This document shows, piece after piece, positions 11,630 through 21,367 of a DNA stretch of 64,000 bases. The DNA comes from Alisma plantago-aquatica (lineage: Eukaryota; Streptophyta; Magnoliopsida; Alismatales; Alismataceae), in contig OY856409.1 in assembly GCA_963693085.1 (NCBI GenBank), positions 1,531,792,472 through 1,531,856,471 of the forward strand. Reading direction: 5' to 3'. Under the pieces are notes generated by a model. It had not been told where the DNA came from and made no database searches. It saw only the letters and a program-made list of their open reading frames with translations. The translations under genes were made by a program, and so were the position numbers. Every line of letters begins with the position of its first letter. The stretch's first letter is position 1.

Positions 11630-12475
11630 CCTTCCCCTCTTCCTCCTTGATTCTTCCCATTCTTCCTCCTCCATCGTCCTCTCTTCCTCTGTGATTTCAT
11701 CTTCTCCTTGCTTGTTGATTCGGATTTTGCCCTTTCCTCCTCTTCCTCCATCAGTTTCCTTCTTCCTCGTTCATGCTTCTTGCTTCAACTTCTTTCCCTT
11801 CTTCCTCCACCGTCCCCTCTTGTTGGACGTTTCTCCCCTCTTCTCCTTGCTTCTTACCCTTCTTTCCTTCTTTCTTCTATCTTCCTCTTATTGTGCTTCC
11901 CCTTCTTCCCTTTGCTTCTCCATCGTTCCCTCATCTTTCAATTCTTCTTGCTGCTACATATCTTCCTCTCTGGTTCCTTGTTTCCCCTCTTCTCCCGGTT
12001 TATGGTTGTTGTTATTTTCTGCCCATCAACCTCCATCATCTCCTATTGTTGCTTCCCCTTCCTATTCCTCCATCGTCCCTTCTTCGTCATCTTCTTTCTG
12101 CTTGCATTTCTTCCTCCCCCTATACTTTTGTGTTACCCCCTTCATCCTCCTACCTTCACCTTTTTCCTTCTTTAATTGCTCTACTTCCATTTCTTCCCCT
12201 CCCCTACCACTATTTCCCTTACTAGTTACATCCTTTTAGACCCTTCTCCAGATTTCCAACTTCTTTTTGAATTTGTATCCTCTTATCCTCTCTCCAACAT
12301 CCTTATTCAGTTGTTTCGATTCCCCTCTTTCGAAATCACCCATTGTGACCACTGTATTTTCCATATGTACCCTTCTTCCTATATTTCTTTTTTTTTCTTA
12401 TTTGCAATCGCAATCTGCAATTCGTCCATTAGTTATGATTTTTTTTTCATTTTCTTTGATTTTCAATTATTATTG
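11630..12475. repeat. Long pyrimidine-rich (C/T) tract
   Basis: The plus strand is overwhelmingly C and T, with CTTCCTCC-like words, for about 600 bases, fading towards 12475. Three overlapping open frames rich in Ser, Leu, Phe and Pro arise from composition alone and are not genes. The host gene is transcribed from the other strand, so the intron RNA would be purine-rich here. Confidence 0.8.
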
Positions 12476-12620
12476 ATTATTTAAGTTTGACTTGCACATT
12501 GCAAATATTAGGGGGTCATCAATTTGATCTTCAACTTTGATTTTCGTTTGTAGCAACTTGACTTACTCTCCGTCACTGAATTATGTTTCTAAAAGTATGT
12601 GGGTGCATGTGTATATAAGT

Positions 12621-12652
12621 ACATGTATACATACATACATATATATATATAT
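12621..12652. repeat. ACAT/AT microsatellite
   Basis: A run of ACAT units passing into AT units. Confidence 0.85.
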
Positions 12653-13447
12653 TACCCTTTTTTCCGACTTTTTCCCAAATAGTTCCTGAATAGTTGATTG
12701 TACTTTTACCGTAGGTTGACCGTTTTTTATCCAATTTTTCCGCATAATTCCCGTTTTCCAAATTTTTCAACTCAACCGTACGTATCCCGAATACTGAATT
12801 TGTGACTAGGATAGCAAGTCATATTGTTGTCTATCGGTAGAAAAGGAGTACACAAATTTATATTGACAAATAGGATAATAAATCAAAATAAGCAAGTGCA
12901 AGCTCACAACGTGTGCACACACAAATATGAGGCTGATAGCGTAAGAGATATGCAATATAAGTTGGATGGAGAAAAGTTTTACTAAAAAGGATAATAGCAA
13001 TCATAGTGTTCATTATTTTATATTCTAAGTGAGGCAAGAATGGGAATGGTTTGTTCATGCTAAAATAAGCAATGGTTGTTTTGTTAATAGGTGTGGCACC
13101 ATTTAATTATCATAAAAAATCTCTAATTTTATAATTTAGTACACGACCCATATAAGAGATGCACCTACGAATTTAGAGAATATACATTGTCCAGGGTTGG
13201 AATGCTATAAGCATAAGGCTGTAAGCCACAAGATTTGATAAAAGCATGTTTGTTATCCAAAGATGCAATAGAATGTCCCATTTAAATCTGAAGGGTGGTG
13301 TAAAGACTACACATTGCTAAACTTAATATCCCAACGCCAATTAAGATAAATACATTAACAACTTATTTCAATGAGAAAGGGGCTAGAGCTAGAATCAAAG
13401 TTAGACTTTAAGAAAAGAAGAAAGATCGAGGTACAAAAGATAGATAT

Positions 13448-13841
13448 CATAGTTGTTGAGGCAAGCGCCAAGGGGGGTTCTCCAAAGACACCTCAGCCTC
13501 ATTCCCATCCATGTTTGGTTCAGCTACATGGATCCTTCTAGTTCTCCTAAGACGCCGCTTAATTTAAATTAGGAGGAGATATAGTCTACTCCCATATTTT
13601 TTTTATTTTGTATGTCATTTTACATTTGACGTGTAGATTTTTTTGATGCAATTGTAGTGTTCTACTTCACTCATGGATGAGTATTTCAAGTGTCATATGA
13701 TGCATTAAATACCTCAAATATACATATACAATTACATTCTATAGAAAAAAAATATGCAGGATAAAAAATGGTCACACACCTAGGTGGCAACAAAGCCAAG
13801 GCACCACCTTGGGACCATGACCCCATGACTACTAGCCTATG
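13448..13841. mobile_element. hAT-type MITE, 394 bp
   Basis: Exact 8-bp duplications ATAGATAT lie at 13440-13447 and 13842-13849. The left end CATAGTTGTTGAGGC closely resembles the end of the MITE at 10974, so both probably used related transposases. The right end matches only in its last five bases (complement CATAG). The sub-terminal parts carry decayed GGCGCC/CCTAGG-type motifs. No ORF. Confidence 0.75.
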
Positions 13842-14732
13842 ATAGATATGAAATATGTCTGTTAGGATGGTAAAATAATCTACTTTCCCATTTAACTCAT
13901 CTAAAAGATTTTCATGGAGATTGGTGAGTTCAACTAATTTTGGGTTCCAAATTCATGTTAGTTAATGAAAGGTAAGTTCGATTGCCATGCTCCGGATCAA
14001 TCTACTAATTATGATTGCAAGTGTATAGTCAATTTTGTTAGCAATCACATGATGACATGACAGAGTACAAACACATGCCAAGATAAACATTCCAACTTTT
14101 GCTGTTGCGCTATACTTCTCACTTTAATGAAGAATACCATACAATATAAGAAAATAAACAAGTCTGGAAAGCACAAAATCACATGTACTTAACAAGGAAA
14201 ATAAATCATCTCACTCTAATTAAATATAATTGATTCATCCATTTTTGCAGTTCAAGTTGAAACATTAGATGAGACTGGGAGTAGCTAAATAATTCACAAG
14301 TCCGCTTCCTTAACTACATTTGTTTAAGAAAACAAACCATATATTTAAAAAACATATAATATAAATCTTTAAAGTGTGTCAGGTATTAAGGTACTTTCTT
14401 CCTTATGAGGCCATGCATCAACGTCCTCTTTTCAAAATATGTATACCATATATCGATTCATGAGAGATTAATAATATGGAATGGAAGTGAAAAAGTGCAA
14501 ATGATAAAAGAGCTACCCCGAACGTGGCGCACATATATGATAAAAGCAACTATAGAAGTATGTCTTTAGCCTTCTAGAGAGGATAGAAGTTCTTGAGAAT
14601 TCATTTTTTATGTTTCCATTTCATTTGTCAGATTTCTGAAAACACAACCAAATGAAATGCTTAAATATATATAACCACAGATATAATTTAGACAAAAAAT
14701 CAAGCAGCAAATTTATCAATCTAGATTATAAG

Positions 14733-15575
14733 CAGTGTATTAAAAATCGGCCCAGGCGACCGCTTAAGCGTTCACAAGTCCTGTCCGTTGTAATCCTGCC
14801 TTAGGCGTCCGCCTGACGCTTGGGCCATTAAGCGCCCGCTTTTGGGCCGCTCAACCCGCCTAATTGGCCGCTTCAACACCTGTTTTAGGCGGCCTATTTG
14901 ACCCGCTTAAGTAAAAATCGGCTCCTAGAGCCATGATACTGGAATTTCTTTGCTGATTGTATACTTGAACGGATATTACTCTATTATACTTCTAGTGAAT
15001 GACTAGTTTTATTGATTTCCTTGCTGCTTTCACTGATTACCGATTGGTGTTACTGATTAGTATTACTTTTTGGCACAATAGTGATTATTTGATTAATATT
15101 ACAGATTAGTAGTAAAGTTTTTAATGATTAATTCATAGTTGGTTATTTACGATTACTGATTTGCTTGTTGATGATTAGAAATATTGTTTGGTGATAATTA
15201 AATACTAATTTATTGATATGCTTGCTTATTTTACCTATTAGTATTACTGATTAGTCATTTAGAGTTTAATAATATATTCATAGTTGGTTATTTACAATTA
15301 TTGTTTTGTTTGCTGATTTTGGTGATTAGAAATATTGATTAGTAGTAAAGTATTGATTAATACATAGTTTAAATTACTGATTTACTGATTAGATATTTAT
15401 AAAAGTTCCATAGAAATATATTTTTATATACAAATATGTGTAATTTTGTATATAAATATATAAGAATATAGGAATCCACTTTTTCAAAAAACACCCATTT
15501 GATCGCCCGCCTGGCGATTAATCGGCTACAACGTGTTGTTCGCGCGCCTCCTGCTTCGTGCTTTTTAAAACATTG
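14733..15575. mobile_element. hAT-type MITE, 843 bp
   Basis: Exact 8-bp duplications ATTATAAG lie at 14725-14732 and 15576-15583. The ends are imperfect inverted repeats, CAGTGTATTAAAAATCG and CAATGTTTTAAAAAGCA. GC-rich sub-terminal zones have many GGCG/CGCC/AAGCG motifs (14750-14910, 15500-15560) around a low-complexity core of GATTACTGATTAG-like words (14990-15380). No ORF, so mobilised in trans. Confidence 0.83.
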
Positions 15576-15952
15576 ATTATAAGAACTCCAAAACGGTGCT
15601 TATCTAGACATACATCCAAAACACATACAAAACTAAGGTTTAGGCTTTAGTTAGTAAAGCCTCAAGCCTCAGTACCTAAGGGCACATCACAGTTCGTAGT
15701 AGGATGACCCTACACAATTAATTTAATTGAGGTGTGCACCTCAAGGCTATTAGATATTAACACAATGATGACTATGTAGAAGCCAAAAACGCTATATTTA
15801 TTTCATATGCATCTTGAATTAACCGAGAGACTTTTGTTTGATCATTTCTACGATTTTCTGCATACTGTAGAAACTGATTCATCGAGCACATTTGCCAGTC
15901 GGAATGCATTATATATGCTCCTCTTAAAGTGCAAGTTTATTATTTCTCTTAC

Positions 15953-16111
15953 CATACAGCTGTCTAGTGACGATTGCAAATCTTTTGTGCTCAAACTCCT
16001 CCTCACAGTAGAATTTGAAGGTGGTGTCATGAGTGATGAAGGATGATTGTTCTTGCTACCATGTATCCCCAGTCCATTTCGCTCATTGAAATTATGAAAA
16101 TCAAGGTTCCC
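15953..16111 (-). CDS. Exon 2 of the plant gene (53 codons)
   Basis: The acceptor is TTCATTAGCAG|GGG and the donor is TGTATG|GTAAGA, both good matches to plant consensus, and the exon is phase 0 at each end. It encodes a polar linker beginning GNLDFHNFNERNG and the family block VRRSLSTKDLQSSLD. The latter corresponds to the RRSLSxKDL block I recall from homologues, and it is what ties this short exon to exon 1. Intron 1 before it (16112-18184) carries a LINE fragment. Intron 2 after it is about 9.1 kb. Confidence 0.8.
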
Positions 16112-17146
16112 CTGCTAATGAAAATGTAACAAATAGTTAAGCAAGGGAATAGGTATGGTATGGTTTAGGTGTCTAGCATTTGCTAAATGACGACCAAGTA
16201 GAATTAGCTTATTCATTCAGAGTTAATTAGAACTGAAAGAAACTTGCTAACATGAATTTAAGAATTTCTTTTTTCAATTTCTGCTGTTATACAGCTTTTA
16301 TATCGTTAAGGATATCTAATAATAAGCTTTACAATGTGTGGTGACTCACTTACAGATAGTCACAGCAACTCGGAAGTTGTGTGAAGTAGACATGTTTTTG
16401 CAGCTATTTACTATCTTTTACAACTGGTTGAGCGAACCACATTTAAACTATTTTATATCTAAATCGACCTTCTAACATTACATTATATAAATGTGGATTT
16501 ACTGCCGACCTTCTAACCTCCAATTTTACATATGTGAATATGTTGTCTGATGGGGAGTCAAGTCCCGACATAACCAAATTCAATAATCAAGTCTACCGGG
16601 ACAATGCCCAAAGGCTGTTGTTAGTAATAAGTAATAATTCAAACTGAAACCCGTAGCAATGCAACAATTGCAACCAATTGCCTAACTGATAACAAAATCA
16701 AATACAAATTAAAGCAAACTAATGAGACCTGGAACTTACAAATAAGTCCGTGAAATAACAACTAAACCCATAAAATAACCAATAAGTCCCCTTATAATTG
16801 ATTCCAAACACCTTAATTAATTAATTGAGTAATGAGTAGCCGATTAAGGCTCTCATAGTCATAGGGATGCCAAGTCTTATGATGACCCAAGACTCAGATT
16901 GTCCTACATCATTGTTTGTTTGCCCGGTAGATTAGATTGAACCTCATACCAAGTACAAAATCATGCATAGTTGAGTATTTTTCAAGTCATTGCTTGCAAT
17001 TCCAGTGATATTTTTAACAATTTAATTAACGTGATATATTGACATTCATTTTCACATTAATCTTGTTGCCAATCATCTCAGCATGCAGAGAAGAAAAAAA
17101 CATCTTGCATATATCATTCTAAATGTGTCATTCATATTAGTCGCTC
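16112..17146 (-). other. Intron 1 of the plant gene, unannotated part
   Basis: Intron 1 spans 16112-18184. This AT-rich part shows no repeat, RNA gene or coding signal that I can support. Confidence 0.5.
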
Positions 17147-17792
17147 ATGATTGGCCAAATCAATGTGTCCAGGTTGATTTGGAAATTACGTGACAAATTT
17201 CCGTACTCGGATTGTATTATTCAAATGGATGGTGATGTCCAAGATGGTGTTTGTCACCTGATCATGGCAGGAAGGTTGAAATGGAGGAGTGCAATTGGAG
17301 TAGTATGTAATCAGAAGATCACTCTCAATATTAAAAAGTAAGTTTTATAGAACAGTTTTACGACCGGCCATGATATATGGGAGTGAATGTTGGACGGTGA
17401 AGAAACAGGATATCAACAAAATGAATGTGGACAAAATGCATATGTTGAAATGGATGTGTGGAGGGACAAGGAAAGATCGCTTAAGAAATGATTATATAAG
17501 ATTCAAAGTGGGGGCTGTGAGCGTTGAGGACAAGTTACATGAGGGTCGTCTGAGATGGTATCGACATGTGCAACGCAGACCGACTAACGCGCCTATTCCA
17601 AGCAATGCTATTGAGTCAAGTACAATTGAGAGAAGAGGATGTGGGCCTAAATTAACCTGGGAGAAGCTTATAAATAGAGATTTTAAAGCTTTACATCTTG
17701 ATCAGAATATGACCCATAACAAAGTTGACTGGGAAAAGAAGGATCCATGTAGCCAACCTCAATATGATATGATTGGTCATATAATGATATAA
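17147..17792 (+). pseudogene. RTE-type LINE fragment (C-terminal part of RT protein)
   Basis: Two adjoining frames encode the tail of a plant RTE-clade LINE protein: IIQMDGDVQDGV and LKWRSAIGV-C first, then (after a frame break near 17340) RPAMIYGSECWTVKKQDINK, LKWMCG-TRKDRLRND and LRWYRHVQRRPTNAP. The catalytic RT core upstream is missing, so this is a 5'-truncated, dead copy, as is usual for LINEs. It lies in intron 1, antisense to the host gene. It shares distinctive words (RRPTNAP, LHLDQ-MT) with the fragment at 19177-20340. Confidence 0.85.
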
Positions 17793-18184
17793 TAAAGAAG
17801 ATTGTTTAAGTATTTCACCTTATCTTCTGCATGCTCCCTCTGTCTATGAAATAGATAATGGTTTAGAATTAACTGAAATATGCACGTAAAGTAGCGATGA
17901 AACACTAGCTAATACCTCAAATGCTTAATTGCCCAAGACAAGAACCAAAAAAAGCCGATATATATCTTCGAAACGAGTACAGTGATGAAATTATTGGTGA
18001 TGGATGAAGCCAGTCAGTAAAGACAATAAGGTTTGAAGAACAGATGAGATCTTTCCCAATTGGGCTCGAAAACAACAAAACAAAAAAATGTTTGGGTTAC
18101 GCTCACTAAAACAGAAGCAAAGAAAGAAAATGTGCATCATGCCGTGGGGCGCTGCTGAAATCGAGTACCAAAAATGTAGAATAC

Positions 18185-18697
18185 CTCTAAATCGCTTGAT
18201 CGGTACCGAGCCACGGAGAGCGACCGTCGTCTCCTAGCACTAGCATCCGCAGCACCTTTCCCGGCGGATCCACGGCTACTCTCCAAGTCCCCTTTCCTGG
18301 AGACCGACCTCCCTCTTCTCTTGGACGACTCCGTCTGCATCGCGAACCCCGCATCCGATGCCCGCCGCCCTGCCCTTCCACCATCCCTCCCCTTCTCTGT
18401 CGCCTCTTCCAGCTCCCAGTCAACGACAGGGAAGAACTCATTGGCGAGGTCGTCGAGGCTCACCTCGGGGAACCCGGACCCTCTTACGGTGTTGACGAAC
18501 TTCCGCCTCGGCGTGGGGCCGGGAGTGATCTCATCCGCGGGCTCCGCGGGAGGGAACCTCCCCGAGTACCGACTGAGGCTCCTAGCCCTGCGGTGGTGCG
18601 CCGGCGTCCCGACCTTGCTCGCTGAACCAGCGTCTTCAGGAGCCGCGCCGATCCCGGACGCGCGCCTTGTTGAGGACCTGAACGCTGATGTTGCCAT
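18185..18697 (-). CDS. Exon 1 of the plant gene (N-terminus, 171 codons)
   Basis: It starts with MATSAFRSSTRRASG. It contains a Ser/Arg stretch (RRARSLSRYSGR), the family hallmark VNTVRGSGFPEVSLDDLANE at about residues 69-88, and a second basic stretch (RRRSLSVARYRSSDLE) before the splice. The donor is GAG|GTATTC at 18184. Reading on past it only adds 15 residues before a stop, so splicing here is the better model. The exon is strongly GC-rich while the introns are AT-rich. The ATG is the first in-frame one after GC-rich, probably untranslated, sequence. The basic Ser-rich composition suggests phosphorylation and possibly cytoskeletal or nucleic-acid contact, but that is inference only. Confidence 0.85.
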
Positions 18698-19176
18698 GCG
18701 AGGGGTCCAGAGCGCGGGATCCGCGGCTTAGCTACTCCCGTCGATCGGCATTACGAATTCTCTTGAGGAGCGAAAACCGAGGCATGGTGGGCCTAGGAGG
18801 GGAGATTGGAGAGTGGAGAGTGGGGCGGAGGACCGAAAACGGACGAGCCGCTGCAGGGGTCGGATGGTTTGATTTTGATTTTGCCAGAAGAAGGCGGAGA
18901 TTGAATAGGTTGCCGGATTTTGGGTTGCTAAGATTGACGGGCGGCACAAGGCAAAGACAATGAAGACGGGGCTGGAACTCGTGAAAGGAGAGCACCGGAC
19001 ACGAGAGCAGTAGCGGACACTGCTGGCTTTCCGACAGGAATTAAGTACTGGGATGGTCTCTCTCTCCTCGTTTCCAAAAAAAAAGCTGTATTGTCTATTA
19101 ATTTTTTCGGAGAATACTTTAAATTTTGAATTTAGCGGTAACTTTGAACTGCCAGTTTGAGTGGATCAACTGGTTG
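18698..19176 (-). promoter_or_regulatory. 5' flank and probable promoter of the plant gene
   Basis: Only about 480 bases separate the gene's ATG from the next transposable element. The first 300 or so are GC-rich like exon 1 and probably include the 5' UTR. Further out there is a CT-rich run (19058-19070) and an A-run. I see no clear TATA box in the gene's orientation. Open frames on both strands here are composition artefacts. Confidence 0.45.
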
Positions 19177-20340
19177 TCAGGACCAAGGCCTAGACCATAA
19201 AGCAAAAGCCCGGCCACAAAGTGTGTATTCTGGATAAGCTGAGGCCTCGCGTGCTATATAAGGAACCAATCTCACATGGATCCTTCTTTTCCGATTAGCT
19301 ATGCTATAGGTCATACTCTGATCAAGATGTAAAGATTCAAATCTTTCTTTATAAGTTCTTTCCAAGTTATTTGGGTCTGCCTTTGTTTCATTTAGTTGTG
19401 CTTGACTCAATTACCTTACTTCGAATAGGTGCATTTGTCGGCCTGCATTGCACATAACCATACCATCTTAGACGGCCTTCATGCAACTTGTCCATGATGC
19501 TCACCACCCCTACTTTGTTTCTAATATCGTCATTCCTCAAAAAATCTTTTCTCATCTTCTTGCACATCCATCTCAGCGTATGCATCTCGACCGTATTCAT
19601 CTTGTTGAGACCTTATTTCTTCGCTGCCCAACATCCACTCCCATATAGCATGACTGGTCGTATAGCTATTATGTAAAAACTAGCCTTTTAATTTGAGAGG
19701 GATCTTCTTGTCACATAATAATCTAGTTGCACTCATCCACTTCAACCATCTTATTGTAATCGTGTGACAAACGTTATCTTGAATCTCATCCTCCCTTTCA
19801 ATAATAGAGCCCAAGTAACAAAACTTATCACATATTGATACATCAATTCCATCTAACTTGACCCCACCATTCATAATTCTAGATTGGCTAAAATTACAAT
19901 GCATATATTCAATTTTGATTCCATTGATCATAAGTTTATTAGATTCCAATGCATTTCTCTAAAGTTCAGATTTATCATTCAATATTTCTTTTCTTTCATC
20001 AATCAACACAATACCATCAGCAAACAACATGCACTCAGGGACATTATCTTGAACATGCTTTATCAACTCATCTATAACAAGAACAAGTAGATAAGGATTG
20101 AGTATTGATCCTTGTGTACCCCAACATTGATGGGAAAAGTTTGTGTCTCTCCTCCGGGAGGTCTAACACTTGCAGTTGAACTATCATACATGTCTTTGAT
20201 TAAGTCAATATATTGGATAGATACACCCTTTTTATGAAAAACCCTCCACAACACTTCCATGGGTACTCAATCGTAGGCCTTTTCCATATTAATAAACACC
20301 ATATGAAGCTCTCTTTTGTTTTCTCTATACTTCTCTGTTA
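19177..20340 (-). pseudogene. RTE-type LINE fragment (RT core to C-terminus), decayed
   Basis: Read leftwards it encodes VFINMEKAYD (then a TGA where Arg is usual), VPMEVLWRVFHKKGV, a palm motif FADG at about 20015-20026 where FADD is canonical, CYLGSIIEREDEIQDNV, LKWMSATRLLCDKKIPL, LRWMCKKMRKDFLRND and LRWYGYVQCRPTNAP. Several frameshifts and stops, plus loss of a catalytic Asp, make it inactive. Its N-terminal side is cut at 20340 by the LTR of element X. It belongs to the same family as the fragment in intron 1 and lies in the opposite orientation. Confidence 0.87.
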
Positions 20341-20636
20341 TGATATTTCATTGGTAAATTAGGGCTTACTTGGTTGATTACATGCTTAAATAGATTGATC
20401 AACGCTTAAACTTGATTAATGATAGTAGATCAACTGTGATGTTTCAAATCTAAGGAGAAACTTTTAATCATGATTTTAATTTGAAGGATTAGGTTTGAGA
20501 AGTGTAAACCATAGTCGACCAAAATTAGAGTTTTGATAGTATATAAATACAAAATGTGGTAGTTGTAGAAATGTGGTAAATGATTCTTAATATTTTCTAT
20601 GTAACTTAGGTTTACTTGAAATTTGGATATGATATG
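20341..20636 (+). mobile_element. Element X, 5' LTR, first part
   Basis: It begins TGATATTTCATTGG directly after LINE sequence and matches 38563-38875 almost base for base, including a TATATAAATA promoter-like box at 20540-20549 (38771-38780 in the other copy). The match stops exactly where the TGTAACATCCCC element begins, and it resumes at 32028. It is therefore one LTR split by an insertion. Confidence 0.85.
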
Positions 20637-21367
20637 TGTAACATCCCCGGATTCTTCCGTTTCGAGACTCGGAAGGCTCGAGAGGACAAATTCGAAAATG
20701 TTATCCAATTGTATCAAAGTGTGTTGCAGAAGCAATATGCACATACATGAACATTCAAACATAGTGCAGACACCATAACATTTCTCAACATTCAACATGT
20801 AAATTATTACAAGATGACTTATTACAACATGAATTACAATTACATATTGAATGAAAATTCTACATTTTGTGAACATGTATGCTAACTAGGATCTATACAA
20901 TAGGTACAACATGTACAACAACTCACTCCCATCTTTTTCTCTCATGCTATCTCTAAACCTAAAACATACGATAAACAACGAGTCAACACAATGTGTTGTG
21001 TACGTGGGTGAAAGATACTATATATTGTGCTTGCATACTTGGAAGTTTTTGAAAAAGAAGAAAAGGTAAAAGAAAACATTATTTAATGTGATAATCAGGT
21101 AAACACATATTTTTAGATGTCTTTTGATGCATTTGTACTACTGAGCAGTGTCATACTTCATTTTTTCCCGCACCTTGGGCTATGGGGACTGAGTGCCGAC
21201 CTTATATTTAGAAGAAGAGAGAGAGAGGATTGAGAGTGTGTGTATCCACTTAGTAGCAACAAACCATCTATATTATGTGTTGTTCTATTGACATGGCAAA
21301 GATACTATAATCATAGTACATCCAAGCAATATTCTCAAATAAAGACAAGTAATACATCATAGCTATT

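Larger units (their letters stand above)
6896..15952 (-). other. Intron 2 of the plant gene (9.1 kb)
   Basis: It holds a diverged pair of unclassified repeats (7468-8900, 9560-10500), three hAT-type elements (10974-11629, 13448-13841, 14733-15575), a pyrimidine-rich tract (11630-12475) and AT microsatellites. I see nothing recognisable in 6896-7460, 8900-9560, 12660-13440, 13850-14720 and 15584-15952 beyond AT-rich DNA. Confidence 0.7.
1..18697 (-). other. Split plant gene, seven exons visible, 3' end outside window
   Basis: Seven exons read leftwards from an ATG at 18697, and every junction I could place is GT/AG and in phase. They give about 491 codons: a Ser/Arg-rich basic N-terminus, a conserved VNTRGSGFP-like block (VNTVRGSGFP), an RRSLSTKDL block, a DEEG block, a helical charged middle (exons 4-6) and an acidic C-terminal block ending in LPWLQWE. 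I recognise the order of blocks from a plant-specific family whose members are mostly labelled uncharacterised or golgin/myosin-heavy-chain-related. I know of no established biochemical function and assign no symbol. There is no signal peptide or membrane segment. Exon 7 ends at a strong donor, so at least one more exon lies left of the window. Introns 2 (9.1 kb) and 5 (5.4 kb) are swollen by transposons, yet all exons remain open, which suggests the gene is still functional. Confidence 0.82.

Noticed and set aside
11601..12484. Several overlapping ORFs of 69-212 codons rich in Ser/Leu/Phe/Pro
   Set aside because: They arise from the pyrimidine-rich tract in all three forward frames at once. 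No domain and no splice context.
18321..18963. Plus-strand ORFs of 91-136 codons opposite exon 1
   Set aside because: Shadows caused by high GC content. The minus strand has the family motifs.
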